From: UBA1141 sp963665155
GTDB lineage: Bacteria > Chloroflexota > Dehalococcoidia > Lucifugimonadales > UBA3495
Direction: 5' to 3'
Length of the DNA stretch: 64,000 nucleotides
NCBI GenBank assembly: GCA_963665155.2
Contig: OY761986.2
Location: forward strand, 1,798,001 to 1,862,000
Shown here one piece after another: positions 34,401-41,828 of the stretch. Each line of letters begins with the position of its first letter. Within the stretch, counting starts at the first letter, position 1. The notes beneath the pieces are model-generated. The model was not told where the DNA came from. It did not search any database and was given only the letters and a program-made list of their open reading frames with translations. Position numbers and translations under genes: made by a program.

Positions 34401-35164
34401 AACTCAGGGGCCGGGTCGGTCGAGGCGAGCACAGGGCCTACGCCTATATGCTGATACCCAGAGGCCGGAGAATAACCGAGGCAGCGGAGCAGCGGGTTCA
34501 AGCGATATTGGAATCCTCGGAATTGGGCTCGGGCTTCCGCATCGCCATGCGAGACCTGGAAATACGCGGGGCAGGAAACCTGCTGGGGGCAGCCCAAAGC
34601 GGTCACATTCAAGAGGTGGGTTTAAGCCTTTATAGCCAACTGCTACAAGAAGCCGTTGAAGATATGCGGCAAGACCAAGGCCGAACGCCTTCGCCTGCCA
34701 ATGTTGCGGCTGAGCTGCCAAGAATGGACCTGCCTTTGGACGCCCGTATCCCCGACACCTATATCGACCACATGCCAACCCGCCTGGCAATCTACCAGCG
34801 GATTGCGAAAATTACGAGCCGTGGCGAAATCCCCCCACTCCAAGAAGAGCTGAACGACCGGTTCGGGCCACTACCCCAAGAGGTGGATAACCTGCTGGTC
34901 ATCGCCGATCTGCGGGCGTTGGGCGCAATGGTCAACATTGAGTCCATCCAACACTCCAAAGAGGCCATCGTCCTGGCGCTCCGTTCACCGGTGGGAGGCG
35001 CCAAGGGACCGCTGCAGCAAACCTTGGGCCCTTCAGCCAACGTGGGCAATCAGCAAGTCCAATTGCCCATGCGCCGCTTGGGGGATGAATGGCTCTCACG
35101 CCTCACTCGGGTTCTGGAGCGATTTCTCATATTTCATGAAAGGTTGGCTGCCTTGCCGGGTTAG
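31445..35164 (+). CDS. mfd: Transcription-repair coupling factor
   Basis: ATP-driven translocase that displaces stalled RNA polymerase and recruits excision repair. 1239 residues with UvrB-homology N-terminal modules (GGIIDVFPPNCNLPFRIELFDDEIDTIR), the RNA-polymerase-interacting CarD-like domain (LVEGSYVVHIDHGVARFSG, about 560-580), helicase Walker A GDVGYGKTEVALRAAF (about 716-731), DEEQRFG box II, SATPIPRTLNLAL, the TRG motif region GSGFRIAMRDLEIRGAGNLLGAAQSGHI and the C-terminal TRCF domain. Start ATG 31445 with GGAAGGA upstream. Compared with homologues there is a low-complexity insert around residues 155-180 (SQSTGAANNGTAKGGKRKKS). Confidence 0.97.
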   Translation: MALNGILAAINAHPEYKRHMASMANFEGNSSAIPQATVRQGARSGYIGAIWRQLSCPLLVLTPGPDDARRLHDQLLTYLGEESPVYLLPEPEVLPFERLAVDSNTSNQRLGALAALSASANGTCPLIVTSIGAALLKTLPPSAMTGAQQIDSPPSQSTGAANNGTAKGGKRKKSQAATLAAPYRVAVGERISLNRLLTQWVELGYRNEPLVESPGTFSHRGGIIDVFPPNCNLPFRIELFDDEIDTIRLFDPYSQRSVREVKEAILIPAQEQLPSITNRALADQLIAAMDYTQCNEEAKERLEDEITHLFSEPDRETLSFYNGLLNSANLLEYLPESSWVILERSSQVESEASELEDRFDRMRNSREERGDIPKGFPSPYVSWADFVAQLAQKRRLLLQTWVSADEDRIFGPAIPYYGRLEQLASDARRYQMDGTAVVAVTQHARRLAEILEEAGTGVTVSEDLEEVPQPGRIYLVSGSLREGWTLASSQPMPAQADHQSSSDSQTIIEGMPEGVPSTALQEAGQNGNFSLTVLTDAELFGTAKERRYRRTKRADHGPDVVLADLVEGSYVVHIDHGVARFSGTTKMGEDGEEKEYLVLEYADQDKLYVPTNHLDRVSSYVGALDRPPSLTRLSAGDWARIKEKVKGATKELAEELIRMHAAREMAEGYEFSPDTTWQKELEDSFPYEETPDQAKAIDQVKADMENLKPMDRLICGDVGYGKTEVALRAAFKTVNDGMQVGILVPTTVLAQQHYATFSERLSPFPVNVEVLSRFRTHKEQKEVIEGLKDGSVDIVIGTHRLLQKDVEFKNLGLAVLDEEQRFGVAHKERLKQLRQQVDVLTLSATPIPRTLNLALAGIRDLSTMDTPPEARLPIKTFVSEYSDDVVREAILRELERNGQVFYLHNRVRTIHQTASELAELAPQARFLVAHGQMGEGELEEVMIAFSKGEADVLVCTTIIESGLDMPNVNTLIIDRADRFGLSQLYQLRGRVGRGEHRAYAYMLIPRGRRITEAAEQRVQAILESSELGSGFRIAMRDLEIRGAGNLLGAAQSGHIQEVGLSLYSQLLQEAVEDMRQDQGRTPSPANVAAELPRMDLPLDARIPDTYIDHMPTRLAIYQRIAKITSRGEIPPLQEELNDRFGPLPQEVDNLLVIADLRALGAMVNIESIQHSKEAIVLALRSPVGGAKGPLQQTLGPSANVGNQQVQLPMRRLGDEWLSRLTRVLERFLIFHERLAALPG

Positions 35165-35431
35165 CTATTTTCGAAGAACCTCATTTCTCGGAAGGTACGG
35201 ACCTATCCGGCGAGAAGCCTCCCAATGAACTTGAACGGCACTTGGGCGTTAGCGGCTATGCCCAGGCGGAAGCCTCGCTCGGTCTCCACAAATCCAATTG
35301 TCGCGCGTTGTCGAATCTACAGTATGGATGGGGCATCCAACTTGGACAGTGGTTGGACCCATAATGTCTTCAATTCGACCATTAAAAAAGATGATCCTCC
35401 GCCCGAAGATGGGCACGCCGGGAGGCCAACA

Positions 35432-36103
35432 ATGAAATATGAGACAAATTTGAGGCAATCTATAGAACCTGATCTAAATAATTCTGGGAACAAATACAGA
35501 GGAACATTGCGGAGACACAAATGGGCCAGCAGGCCGGGCATCGCGATTATGGCGCTGTCGGTAGTGGCGATTATCCTGGTAGCTTGCGGAGCGAGTTCGG
35601 AAGCTCTTAGTTCGTCAGGCTCATCTAACTCATCTGTTAATGTATCCAACGATGGCGGCGACCGAGCCCCCAACTTCGCGGTCACCCTGTTCCAAGGCGA
35701 AGACGTGTTGGGCGCCAGCGAGATTAATGTTCACGATCTACTAAAAGGGCAGCCCCTAGTTCTGAACTTCTGGGCTGGATTGTGCCCACCTTGCCGGGCC
35801 GAGATGCCGGACCTTCAATTATTCAATGAAGAATACAAGGACCGGCTAACCCTGCTGGGCATTGACCTAGGCCAGTTCACAGGCCTCGGTACTCAACAAG
35901 AGGCCAAGGACCTGTTGGATGAATTGGGAGTGACCTATCCCACCGGATTCACCAACGACTCCAACGTAATTAAGGACTACAGAGTGTTCGGTCTGCCCGC
36001 CACGATATTTATAGACTCCAACGGTGAAATTTTCAAGAATTGGGGCGGTGCTCTGAACCTCAAAGTGCTTCAAGAGCAATCCAACGCCATGTTGGCCCAG
36101 TAG
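35432..36103 (+). CDS. TlpA-like thioredoxin-fold lipoprotein
   Basis: Extracytoplasmic thiol-disulfide protein. The N-terminal hydrophobic segment IAIMALSVVAIILVAC is a lipoprotein signal with lipobox LVAC; a Ser/Asn-rich linker follows (about 55-75), then a TlpA/ResA domain: RAPNFAVTLFQGEDVLG...LKGQPLVLNFWAGLCPPCRAEMPDLQLF with redox CxxC (CPPC), and FGLPATIFIDSNGEIFKNWGG with the cis-Pro. ATG 35432 is chosen for GGAGG six bases upstream; the frame extends to 35225 without support. 223 residues. Here the redox pair is plain Cys-Cys, unlike the UGA-containing genes at 10281 and 25939. A strong terminator follows. Confidence 0.9.
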   Translation: MKYETNLRQSIEPDLNNSGNKYRGTLRRHKWASRPGIAIMALSVVAIILVACGASSEALSSSGSSNSSVNVSNDGGDRAPNFAVTLFQGEDVLGASEINVHDLLKGQPLVLNFWAGLCPPCRAEMPDLQLFNEEYKDRLTLLGIDLGQFTGLGTQQEAKDLLDELGVTYPTGFTNDSNVIKDYRVFGLPATIFIDSNGEIFKNWGGALNLKVLQEQSNAMLAQ

Positions 36104-36159
36104 GTTGCGGGCGCCAACAGTTCAGGCGACCAAAGCTGACTCCTAACTTAGTCTGGCAA

Positions 36160-36199
36160 GACAAGAAAGAGCGACCTTCGTGAGTCGCTCTTTCTTGTC
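36160..36199 (+). terminator. Rho-independent-type terminator
   Basis: A perfect 16-pair stem (GACAAGAAAGAGCGAC at 36160-36175 with its complement at 36184-36199) closes an eight-base loop. The 3' arm is T-rich (CTCTTTCTTGTC). It lies 57 bases after the TlpA-like gene. Confidence 0.85.
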
Positions 36200-36347
36200 C
36201 CTTGTCCACAGTAGTGGGGCTCAAACCGTGCAGGGGGTGCCATTCCTTCGCTAAAACAGGGCTCTAGTATCGACCAAATTGCGTGGTTGGCCCACTGCTT
36301 CTGGGCCACCAAGGCCCAAATTGCGGTATATTATATGAGTCGGATAT

Positions 36348-36390
36348 CGGGGTGTAGCGCAGTGGCTAGCGCGCTACGTTCGGGACCCCG
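36348..36390 (+). pseudogene. Truncated tRNA-Pro (5' half only)
   Basis: CGGGGTG acceptor arm, D-arm GCGC-AGTGGCTA-GCGC and the anticodon arm 5' strand CTACG with loop TTCGGGA (CGG anticodon) are present, but the sequence then jumps straight to CCCCG, the 3' acceptor strand, losing the anticodon 3' strand, variable loop and T-arm. The flanks extend the pairing: ATATCGGGG (36344-36352) with CCCCGATAT (36386-36394). The result is a short tRNA-derived hairpin just upstream of the intact tRNA-Pro. Confidence 0.75.
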
Positions 36391-36411
36391 ATATTTACAT
36401 TACTGCATAAT

Positions 36412-36486
36412 CGGGGTGTGGCCCAGTGGTAGGGCGCTACGTTCGGGACGTAGAGGTCGTGAGTTCGAATCTCACCACCCCGACCA
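36412..36486 (+). tRNA. tRNA-Pro (anticodon CGG)
   Basis: Full cloverleaf: acceptor CGGGGTG/CACCCCG with A discriminator and encoded CCA (36484-36486), D-arm GCCC/GGGC, anticodon stem CTACG/CGTAG with loop TTCGGGA (anticodon 36444-36446 = CGG), variable loop AGGTC, T-arm GTGAG/CTCAC with loop TTCGAAT. The C1-G72 pair and GGG at 35-37 fit proline. It reads CCG codons. Confidence 0.95.
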
Positions 36487-36959
36487 ACAAATCCTCAAAA
36501 CCATTCCAATTTTTACCTAAGCTCCAATTCCAAAGTGATATTCGCAACTCCCGCTGACAATTAGGAAAGTCGTATTGCGATCCGAAAAGTTGCTGAGGAA
36601 ATAATGGGTTTCTTGGCGGATCTTGTGCGTTTTTCAAATTGTCAAGAGATTAGGTAACTCATGTCCCGCCGCTTCTCACCATGGACCCCGAGACTAAGCC
36701 GTTGTTGCTTGCTCTCGGTGACCCCTTAATGGTTGGCTCTTTGGGTGTGCATATGCTTAGACTTCTGTGCAATTGAACGATTAGCCCGGCCTGGCCTTTT
36801 TAGGCTTAACAATGGCAAAGGGGTAGGGTAATACCCGCAGGAAAGAGTGGCAGTCAAGCAAAGTTGAGCCGATAAACGATTTCAAAAAGATTCGGTATCT
36901 GGCCCAACCCAGGCGATTGGACGGGGACTTCGACTCTCCCCAATGTCCCCATCCCTACG
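36487..36959. other. Intergenic region at the edge of the accessory zone
   Basis: No credible gene on either strand. tRNA 3' ends are common integration sites, and from this point on the DNA becomes rich in mobile elements; I found no second copy of the tRNA 3' end further right that would mark an attachment site. Confidence 0.4.
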
Positions 36960-37487
36960 TCAGTTTATCCCCGGCCCGAGGGATCGAGGCTCCGGAACAT
37001 ACTCTCCGGCTTCGCTCGGTCTTCGTTTCCATTTCGGTTCACCGACGCCGAACCAGAGCTCCTCTTGGTACATCAAGGCCAGGTCGTCCAGTTCACCGTC
37101 AACGCGGTCAGCCCAACCCTGCACCTGTCCCACCGTTTGGACGATCTGTTTTTGTCGGGTTAGCAGTTGCGCTAACTGGCTTTCTAGGTACTCGAGCCGC
37201 TGCAACAAAGGCGAACCGTCACTGTGACCAGAGCCTTCCGCCGTCCGGTCTTCCATGGCTTCCACCCGCTGCCTTAGCCACCGGTTCTCCGATGCCATCC
37301 TCGATTGATACCCCTGCCCGTTGGGCCCAGGTAGGAACCCATATCCCAACAATCCTTGCTGTTTGCGGAGTTTCCTTTGCACCCCATAAACGGTGCTGGC
37401 CGCATAACCTTGAGCGATGATCTCGGAGGATCTTAAACCTTGAGCTAAAAGCCCTGTTACCTGCTCCATGATGCCGGCACTTTCCAT
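36960..37487 (-). CDS. HTH and coiled-coil protein of unknown function
   Basis: The product starts MESAGIMEQVTGLLAQGLRSSEIIAQGYAASTVYGVQRKLRKQQ, a homeodomain-like helix-turn-helix (ASTVYGVQRKLRK as recognition helix), followed by a linker and a coiled coil (ENRWLRQRVEAMEDR...LLQRLEYLESQLAQLLTRQKQIVQTVGQ). ATG 37487 has GGGAGGGG upstream; the frame continues 17 codons further. 175 residues. Proteins of this plan often regulate or package mobile DNA; it lies beside a DUF3987 remnant, which supports a plasmid- or phage-like origin. The exact family is not recognised. Confidence 0.65.
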   Translation of the reverse strand: MESAGIMEQVTGLLAQGLRSSEIIAQGYAASTVYGVQRKLRKQQGLLGYGFLPGPNGQGYQSRMASENRWLRQRVEAMEDRTAEGSGHSDGSPLLQRLEYLESQLAQLLTRQKQIVQTVGQVQGWADRVDGELDDLALMYQEELWFGVGEPKWKRRPSEAGEYVPEPRSLGPGIN

Positions 37488-37542
37488 GACGTCCCCTCCC
37501 TCGAAGTGGCGGCCACTGTAGGCGTTTAGCCGTGTCACTTCA

Positions 37543-37568
37543 AGGAAGTCTTGCTAGGAAGTCTTGCT
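37543..37568. repeat. Short tandem repeat, 13 bp twice
   Basis: AGGAAGTCTTGCT occurs twice in a row. Just downstream AAGACTCTGTAG recurs at about 37590 and 37626. Local duplications in the promoter region of the HTH gene. Confidence 0.6.
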
Positions 37569-37700
37569 AGGTGTGTAGGAGTAGTGCTTAAAGACTCTGT
37601 AGCCATAGCACTCTAATACTCAAGAAGACTCTGTAGGAATAGCGATACCGGGACGGACGGGGCGCATCGTTGTGGCGGAGGGTGGGTCACACTCTATACC

Positions 37701-38190
37701 AGAAATGTTCGGGTAAATCTGGGGCCCCCTCCCGCAGGTCTAGCCGATGATGCCACTTCAGAGGCCGTGGCCTCCCTACTCGCGGATCAAGTAGGAAGGA
37801 TCGCCATCTTGTCCAGCGAAGGCGGTCTCTTTGAGACGATGGCCGGGCGCTATTCCTCGGGCAACCCCAACGTTGATGTTTACCTCAAGGGCTATTCGGG
37901 TGATCCTTTGCGGGTCGACCGCAAGTCCAGACCACCGGAATTCGTACCCCGTCCCGCCCTTACTCTTGTTCTAACCGTCCAACCGGAGGTCACTCAAGGA
38001 CTGGCGGCCAAACCAGGATTTCGGGGCCGGGGTGTTCTGGCCAGATTCTTGTATTCCCTACCACAGAGCATGGTCGGTTTCCGGTCCAACAACCCGCCGC
38101 TGGTGCCAGAGGAACTGATGGAAGTCTGGCGCAGCACCGTGTCAGCCATCCTCCAGTCGCCCGACGTTCCAGAAACCGAGTTACCTGTGC
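37701..38190 (+). pseudogene. DUF3987 (primase/helicase-associated) fragment
   Basis: The stretch GLADDATSEAVASLLADQVGRIAILSSEGGLFETMAGRYSSGNPNVDVYLKGYSGDPLRVDRKSRPPEFVPRPALTLVLTVQPEVTQGLAAKPGFRGRGVLARFLYSLPQS is the conserved core of DUF3987 proteins of phages and plasmids. The N-terminal third and the true C-terminus are missing, and no start with a ribosome-binding site precedes it. From about 38190 the same frame runs into an unrelated ATPase-like sequence, so the gene is a truncated relic fused to its neighbour. Confidence 0.75.
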
Positions 38191-39087
38191 GCCAACGTCA
38201 CTCAATTCCAAAGAAAATGCGAAATTGCTATCGCAGATTCAGGATCGGGATTCTGAACAGCTACCTAGAGGGCACCAATGAGGACGTAAAATCCAGAATT
38301 GCTAACGGCGCATCAGCGATAGAACTGGCAATAGATGGAATGGTTTCTTCGAAGCCGACGCCGGTGCCCGGAACGTGGATACATCATTTCGGATACGGCT
38401 TGTTCATCGTTAGAAGATTGATTGAATTTCGGGAAAGGAAAGTGTGACAATCGACCGATACCAAAAGAGAAGGACTCAAATCCTTGGGGAATGGAAGGGC
38501 ACGTTCGTTGGATTGCTTATTGATTTAGACAGTCCATTGCCTTTAGCACAGATCTACGCTGAAGCCCTAGTATTACAACGACGCTTTCTCAAATTGGTCA
38601 GTTTTGGGGCAGAAATCGCTTCGCGGAACGCAAGACCACAAAGCTGTCAGCCCACGCGCCTAACAGGCATGAAGAGGTGCTCAAGGCCCCTTTTTTGTGA
38701 TCCGTCGTTGTAATACTAGAGAGCGTCATACCTGACGATTCCACCACCGTCGAAGCCGCGGTCAATAAGGAAATTCCAAAGGTCGTAACTTCGGAACCAA
38801 TTGAATTCGTCCTGGCGCAAGTGGGTACACAGCTACTATCTCGAGAACAGGGGATCGGGATCCGTGCGGACATTGCTACAATCTTGGCAAGAGGCGTGAA
38901 GGTTAAGGTCATACTAGACGATATAGAAGATATTACTCCCTCAGTAGCAGACGAGTGTTTTGGTAAGCTCGCAGAGTCGATGGGGCGCGAAGATTTCAAG
39001 AGCAAAGTCATTCTCGCGGGGGGCTCTCAATTAATGCGGCGCTTAGTCGAATTGGTCGTTGAGAATCGTCTAGCAACATTGTCGTAA
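38191..39087 (+). pseudogene. HATPase-plus-STAS-like (DUF4325) protein, truncated and split by a MITE
   Basis: First part (38200-38447): RIGILNSYLEGTNEDVKSRIANGASAIELAIDGMVSSKPT...HFGYGLFIVRRLIEF, like the G1/G2 boxes of a GHKL ATPase. A GTGA overlap at 38444 leads to RYQKRRTQILGEWKGTFVGLLIDLDSPLPLAQIYAEAL, where a 145-bp MITE is inserted. After the MITE and one CTAG are removed the frame continues ESVIPDDSTTVEAAV...GTQLLSREQGIGIRADIATILARGVKVKVILDDIEDITPSVADECFGKL to TAA at 39087, the STAS-like DUF4325 fold (ADECFGKL signature). Such proteins pair a kinase-like ATPase with an anti-anti-sigma-like domain. N-terminus lost. Confidence 0.75.
38571..38715. mobile_element. 145-bp MITE, copy 1
   Basis: Terminal inverted repeats TATTACAACGACG (38571-38583) and CGTCGTTGTAATA (38703-38715), flanked by CTAG duplications (38567-38570, 38716-38719). 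The first ten terminal bases equal those of the IS701-type element at 40347. The interior shares nothing with that element and has no gene. A near-identical copy is at 57650-57794. Confidence 0.92.
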
Positions 39088-39618
39088 GAAGACAGCCTCA
39101 GGCTTTTTATTTCGTTTTATTGCTGCGGTCGTTAATTTATCCGAAAAAAGTGGAGTTGCTCCCCCAAGATTGGCTGTTGGCAATCTTGGGGGGTCGGAAA
39201 ATGACAGCGGGATGGATTCTTCAGACCGTCCAGGTTCCTGCTAGATTGCCACAAAGAAATCCCTGTGGCACCCATAAATTTGGGTAATTCTGGGCAGCGG
39301 ATTTGGTAGGGCTTTGTGGCAAGGCGTTCTTCGATGGCGGCACACCGGTTTCCCTTGAAATTCGTCAAGCCGGAGGGCAGAATGATATTGACAGCATCGG
39401 TCGACCATCTCCTTGGCTTCCTGGACCGCACCATGGGCAATCTAGACCAAGCAATGACACATCGAAGATTCTCTATTGTTCTGCCATCTCTCGGTACTAA
39501 ACAAATAGTTTTGGTTCTTCGCGGGCTCCAGGCTTGTGGTCGAGTACGGGCGAAGCTACAATTTCACCGAATCCTTCACCGCAACTCTTTTCGGTATTTT
39601 CGAAAGCGAGGCCAGTTT
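39088..39618. other. Non-coding stretch with a strong hairpin
   Basis: No recognised protein. A perfect 12-pair hairpin is at 39161-39192. A weak terminator-like GCC-TCA-GGC followed by TTTTTATTT lies just after the STAS-like gene (39095-39112). Confidence 0.45.
39161..39192. repeat. Perfect 12-bp inverted repeat
   Basis: CCCCCAAGATTG (39161-39172) and CAATCTTGGGGG (39181-39192) with an eight-base loop. No T-run follows, so it is more likely a REP-type or transposon-end relic than a terminator. Confidence 0.6.
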
Positions 39619-39720
39619 ATGCCCGTCTCCACAGACGTTGTTATTATCGGCGGCGGCGTTATGGGATGCTCGGTACCCACCAGTTAGCCAAGCTGGGGGA
39701 AAGCAGTTCTACATATAGGT
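39619..39720 (+). pseudogene. FAD-dependent oxidoreductase, N-terminal relic
   Basis: ATG 39619 starts MPVSTDVVIIGGGVMGCSV, the Rossmann FAD-binding beta-alpha-beta (GxGxxG as GGGVMG) of DAO/sarcosine-oxidase-type enzymes. The expected continuation HQLAKLGESS is in the next frame, and homology ends soon after at about 39720. Only the first ~30 residues survive. Confidence 0.65.
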
Positions 39721-39732
39721 TAGGTCAATCGA

Positions 39733-40346
39733 TCATCGTGGGGATATTGCCACGGAGGTTATGCCCGATTTCACATCAGCGCCGACGTGCTTCGGGTCGT
39801 TAAATATCTTCTGTGCGTCAGCGAACATCTCCGGCGAAACATTCCTGGAGTAGCCCCAGAGATAATCAATCCATTCCTTCTCAAGTTGATTCACAACGCG
39901 GCGGCACTTATTCCCATCATGCCAGTTGCGAACCTTTTCAGCCCTGGTTTGGCGATAGATTGTTCTGTGTATGGGCAAAGGATGCCAAGTGCCACCCCTG
40001 ACGTGGGTAAATCCTCACGGTCAAGTTCGTCCGCTATCCGGCTGCAACCGTCGCAGTTACAGAACGACTAAAAGATTCGGTTCACGATAACGGCTTGGTC
40101 TTGATCTATCTCTCGGTGCCCCGTCTCCTGTACGTATCGATACCCATAGCAACCCTTCCCAATGCCCCGAGGCATCTTTCCAGCCCTGGCCCTATCCGCC
40201 TTACCCCTCATGGTCCGCTCAGCGATCTTCTCTCGCTCTACTTCTCCAGTGAATGCCCGAGCCGCCAGGATGAATCTCCGGATGGCGTTGTCCTCGAACC
40301 TCTCTGGTAGTGGCTCTGTCGTACCATATTTGGCAACGGGTACTAG
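39733..40346 (-). pseudogene. Large serine recombinase, decayed and IS-truncated
   Basis: On the minus strand from the IS edge (40346): ...RRFILAARAFTGEVEREKIAERTMRGKADRARAGKMPRGIGKGCYGYRY...EIDQDQAVIVNRIF, stop at 40068-40070, then in other frames FCNCDGCSRIADELDREDLPTSG and WHPLPIHRTIYRQ...VSPEMFADAQKIF down to 39733. EREKIAERT..GK and YGY..D..TG...I......V..IF are typical of the resolvase helix E and the Recombinase domain. The catalytic N-terminal Ser domain is absent, removed at or before the IS701-type insertion at 40347. A relic of an integrated element. Confidence 0.8.
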
Positions 40347-41804
40347 TATTACAACGTCAGTTCAGGGAGGGATGTGGGGTGATGCCCGCATGGCGGCGCG
40401 GCGCTTGGCATGGGAGCGTTTGGCCCGTTCGTTACTGTCCTGCGTATCCTCAAGCCACCGCAGCAACTCGGTTGGCCCGAACCGTTCCCGGGGCAGCATT
40501 TCCCGCACCACCCGGTAGACCTGCGGCCTCGTGATCCGGGGCATCTTTTTCCCCCCAAGCCTGTTGCAGGCTCAGCAGAAAAGCTCCGCCCAGCAGGCAC
40601 AGGGCCACGTGGTGATGCCAGCCAGCCCAGGTGCGGGTCTCGTACTCGTCCAGGCCTACGTCGCTTTTCTCCGTCTCAAACTCCGTTTCTATACGCCAAC
40701 GGGAGCCTCCCACGTATGCCAGGGTCTCCAACGGGGTATCCTCCGGAGCATTGGACAGGTAGTAGCGGGGTTCGCTGCCGTCCCGGTTCCGGCGGTAGAC
40801 GGCCCAGTGGATTTCGCCGGGCTTGCGCCTGCTGGTCGGTCGCACCCTCTGGGCGCTGAAAAGGTAGCTGCGTGGCCCCTGGCTTCCCTCGGCCACCGTA
40901 ATCTCACGCCAGGCCTCCTCCGGCAACTCGTCGCTGCGCTGCTCCATGGTCCGGCGCTGACCGTCTCGCAGCCTGGGTTTGCGGGGACGCCCGAATCCCT
41001 GATACTCCGCACTGGTCCAGGCAGGCTCCGGCGGCCACACCGTAAAGCCGGACGGAACGTCCAGCACGTACCACATCCCCAAGGCCGCCAGGCCCTCCCG
41101 GAAGGACGGCGACATCCCGAAGGCGTCGTCCGCCGCGACCCATCCAGCCTTCAGGTGGCCCCGCTCCTGCGCCCGCCCCACCATCTCCAAGGCCAACTCC
41201 GTCTTGGACCGGTAGCCCTGCCTATCCTCCGGCACACCCGCCGCCTCACACCGGTCTTTGTCCGAGGTCCAACTCTCGGGCAGATACAGCCCCTTGTCCA
41301 CCAATGCCCGTCCCAACGGGCTGACATAGGCCAGGAACATCCCCGCCTGGCAGTTGGCCACCTTCCCCAGCCTCCCGCAGTACTGCCGGGCCACTCCCAC
41401 CGACTTCCTCCCCTGCTTGGGAAAGTCGCTGCCGTCCAGCACCCACACCCCTTCCGGATGCTCCAGCCGGGTTCCCAGGTACTCCTGCAGCCGTCCTATA
41501 ATCACCTCATCGTCCCAGGGAGAATCGGTGAGAAACCGCTGCATCCCTCGGGCTGACCCCGGAACCGTCTCCGACAGGTTCTCAGCGTTGCGCCGCTCCC
41601 CAGACTGTACCAGCAGGGCCTGGAGATAATGACCGCTGTGCTCCCGCGTCTCCCGGCGGCCAAACAGCGGCGCGAAGTAAGCGTGAAAATCCCGAAATGA
41701 CCCGTACACCTGCTCGAAAGCTGCCGCATCCACATCCCCACCTCACCCGCCTATTCCCTCTCCAGCTACACAGTCATCCTATCAAATTAACTGACGTTGT
41801 AATA
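40347..41804 (-). mobile_element. IS701-type insertion sequence, copy 1
   Basis: 1458 bp with perfect 16-bp terminal inverted repeats TATTACAACGTCAGTT, flanked on both sides by CTAG (40343-40346 and 41805-41808), the YTAR-type four-base duplication known for IS701 relatives. It carries one transposase gene on the minus strand. Copies 2 (47416-48765) and 3 (63820-64000, cut by the window edge) are nearly identical, so the element moved recently. Confidence 0.95.
40450..41733 (-). CDS. IS701-family transposase, copy 1
   Basis: DDE transposase of 427 residues. First catalytic Asp in EGVWVLDGSDFPKQG (~100), second in KAGWVAADDAFGMSPSF (~200), and the catalytic Glu region SRWRIETEFETEKSDVGLDEYETRTWAGWHHHVALCLL (~350). 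The start is GTG 41733 (MDAAAFEQVYGSF). Oddity: after LLSLQQAWGEKDAP the annotated frame gives a meaningless Gly/Ala tail, while the next frame (40362-40544) encodes the family C-terminus PRITRPQVYRVVREMLPRERFGPTELLRWLEDTQDSNERAKRSHAKR. The switch lies at a run of six G and five A (about 40547-40557), present in copy 2 as well. Confidence 0.9.
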   Translation of the reverse strand: MDAAAFEQVYGSFRDFHAYFAPLFGRRETREHSGHYLQALLVQSGERRNAENLSETVPGSARGMQRFLTDSPWDDEVIIGRLQEYLGTRLEHPEGVWVLDGSDFPKQGRKSVGVARQYCGRLGKVANCQAGMFLAYVSPLGRALVDKGLYLPESWTSDKDRCEAAGVPEDRQGYRSKTELALEMVGRAQERGHLKAGWVAADDAFGMSPSFREGLAALGMWYVLDVPSGFTVWPPEPAWTSAEYQGFGRPRKPRLRDGQRRTMEQRSDELPEEAWREITVAEGSQGPRSYLFSAQRVRPTSRRKPGEIHWAVYRRNRDGSEPRYYLSNAPEDTPLETLAYVGGSRWRIETEFETEKSDVGLDEYETRTWAGWHHHVALCLLGGAFLLSLQQAWGEKDAPDHEAAGLPGGAGNAAPGTVRANRVAAVA

Positions 41805-41828
41805 CTAGCGTCGTTCCAAAATTGGCTT

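Noticed and set aside
40531..41556. A 341-codon plus-strand frame inside IS701 copy 1 (and its twin in copy 2)
   Set aside because: Shadow of the GC-rich transposase gene on the minus strand; composition is Pro/Arg/His-rich without domain features.
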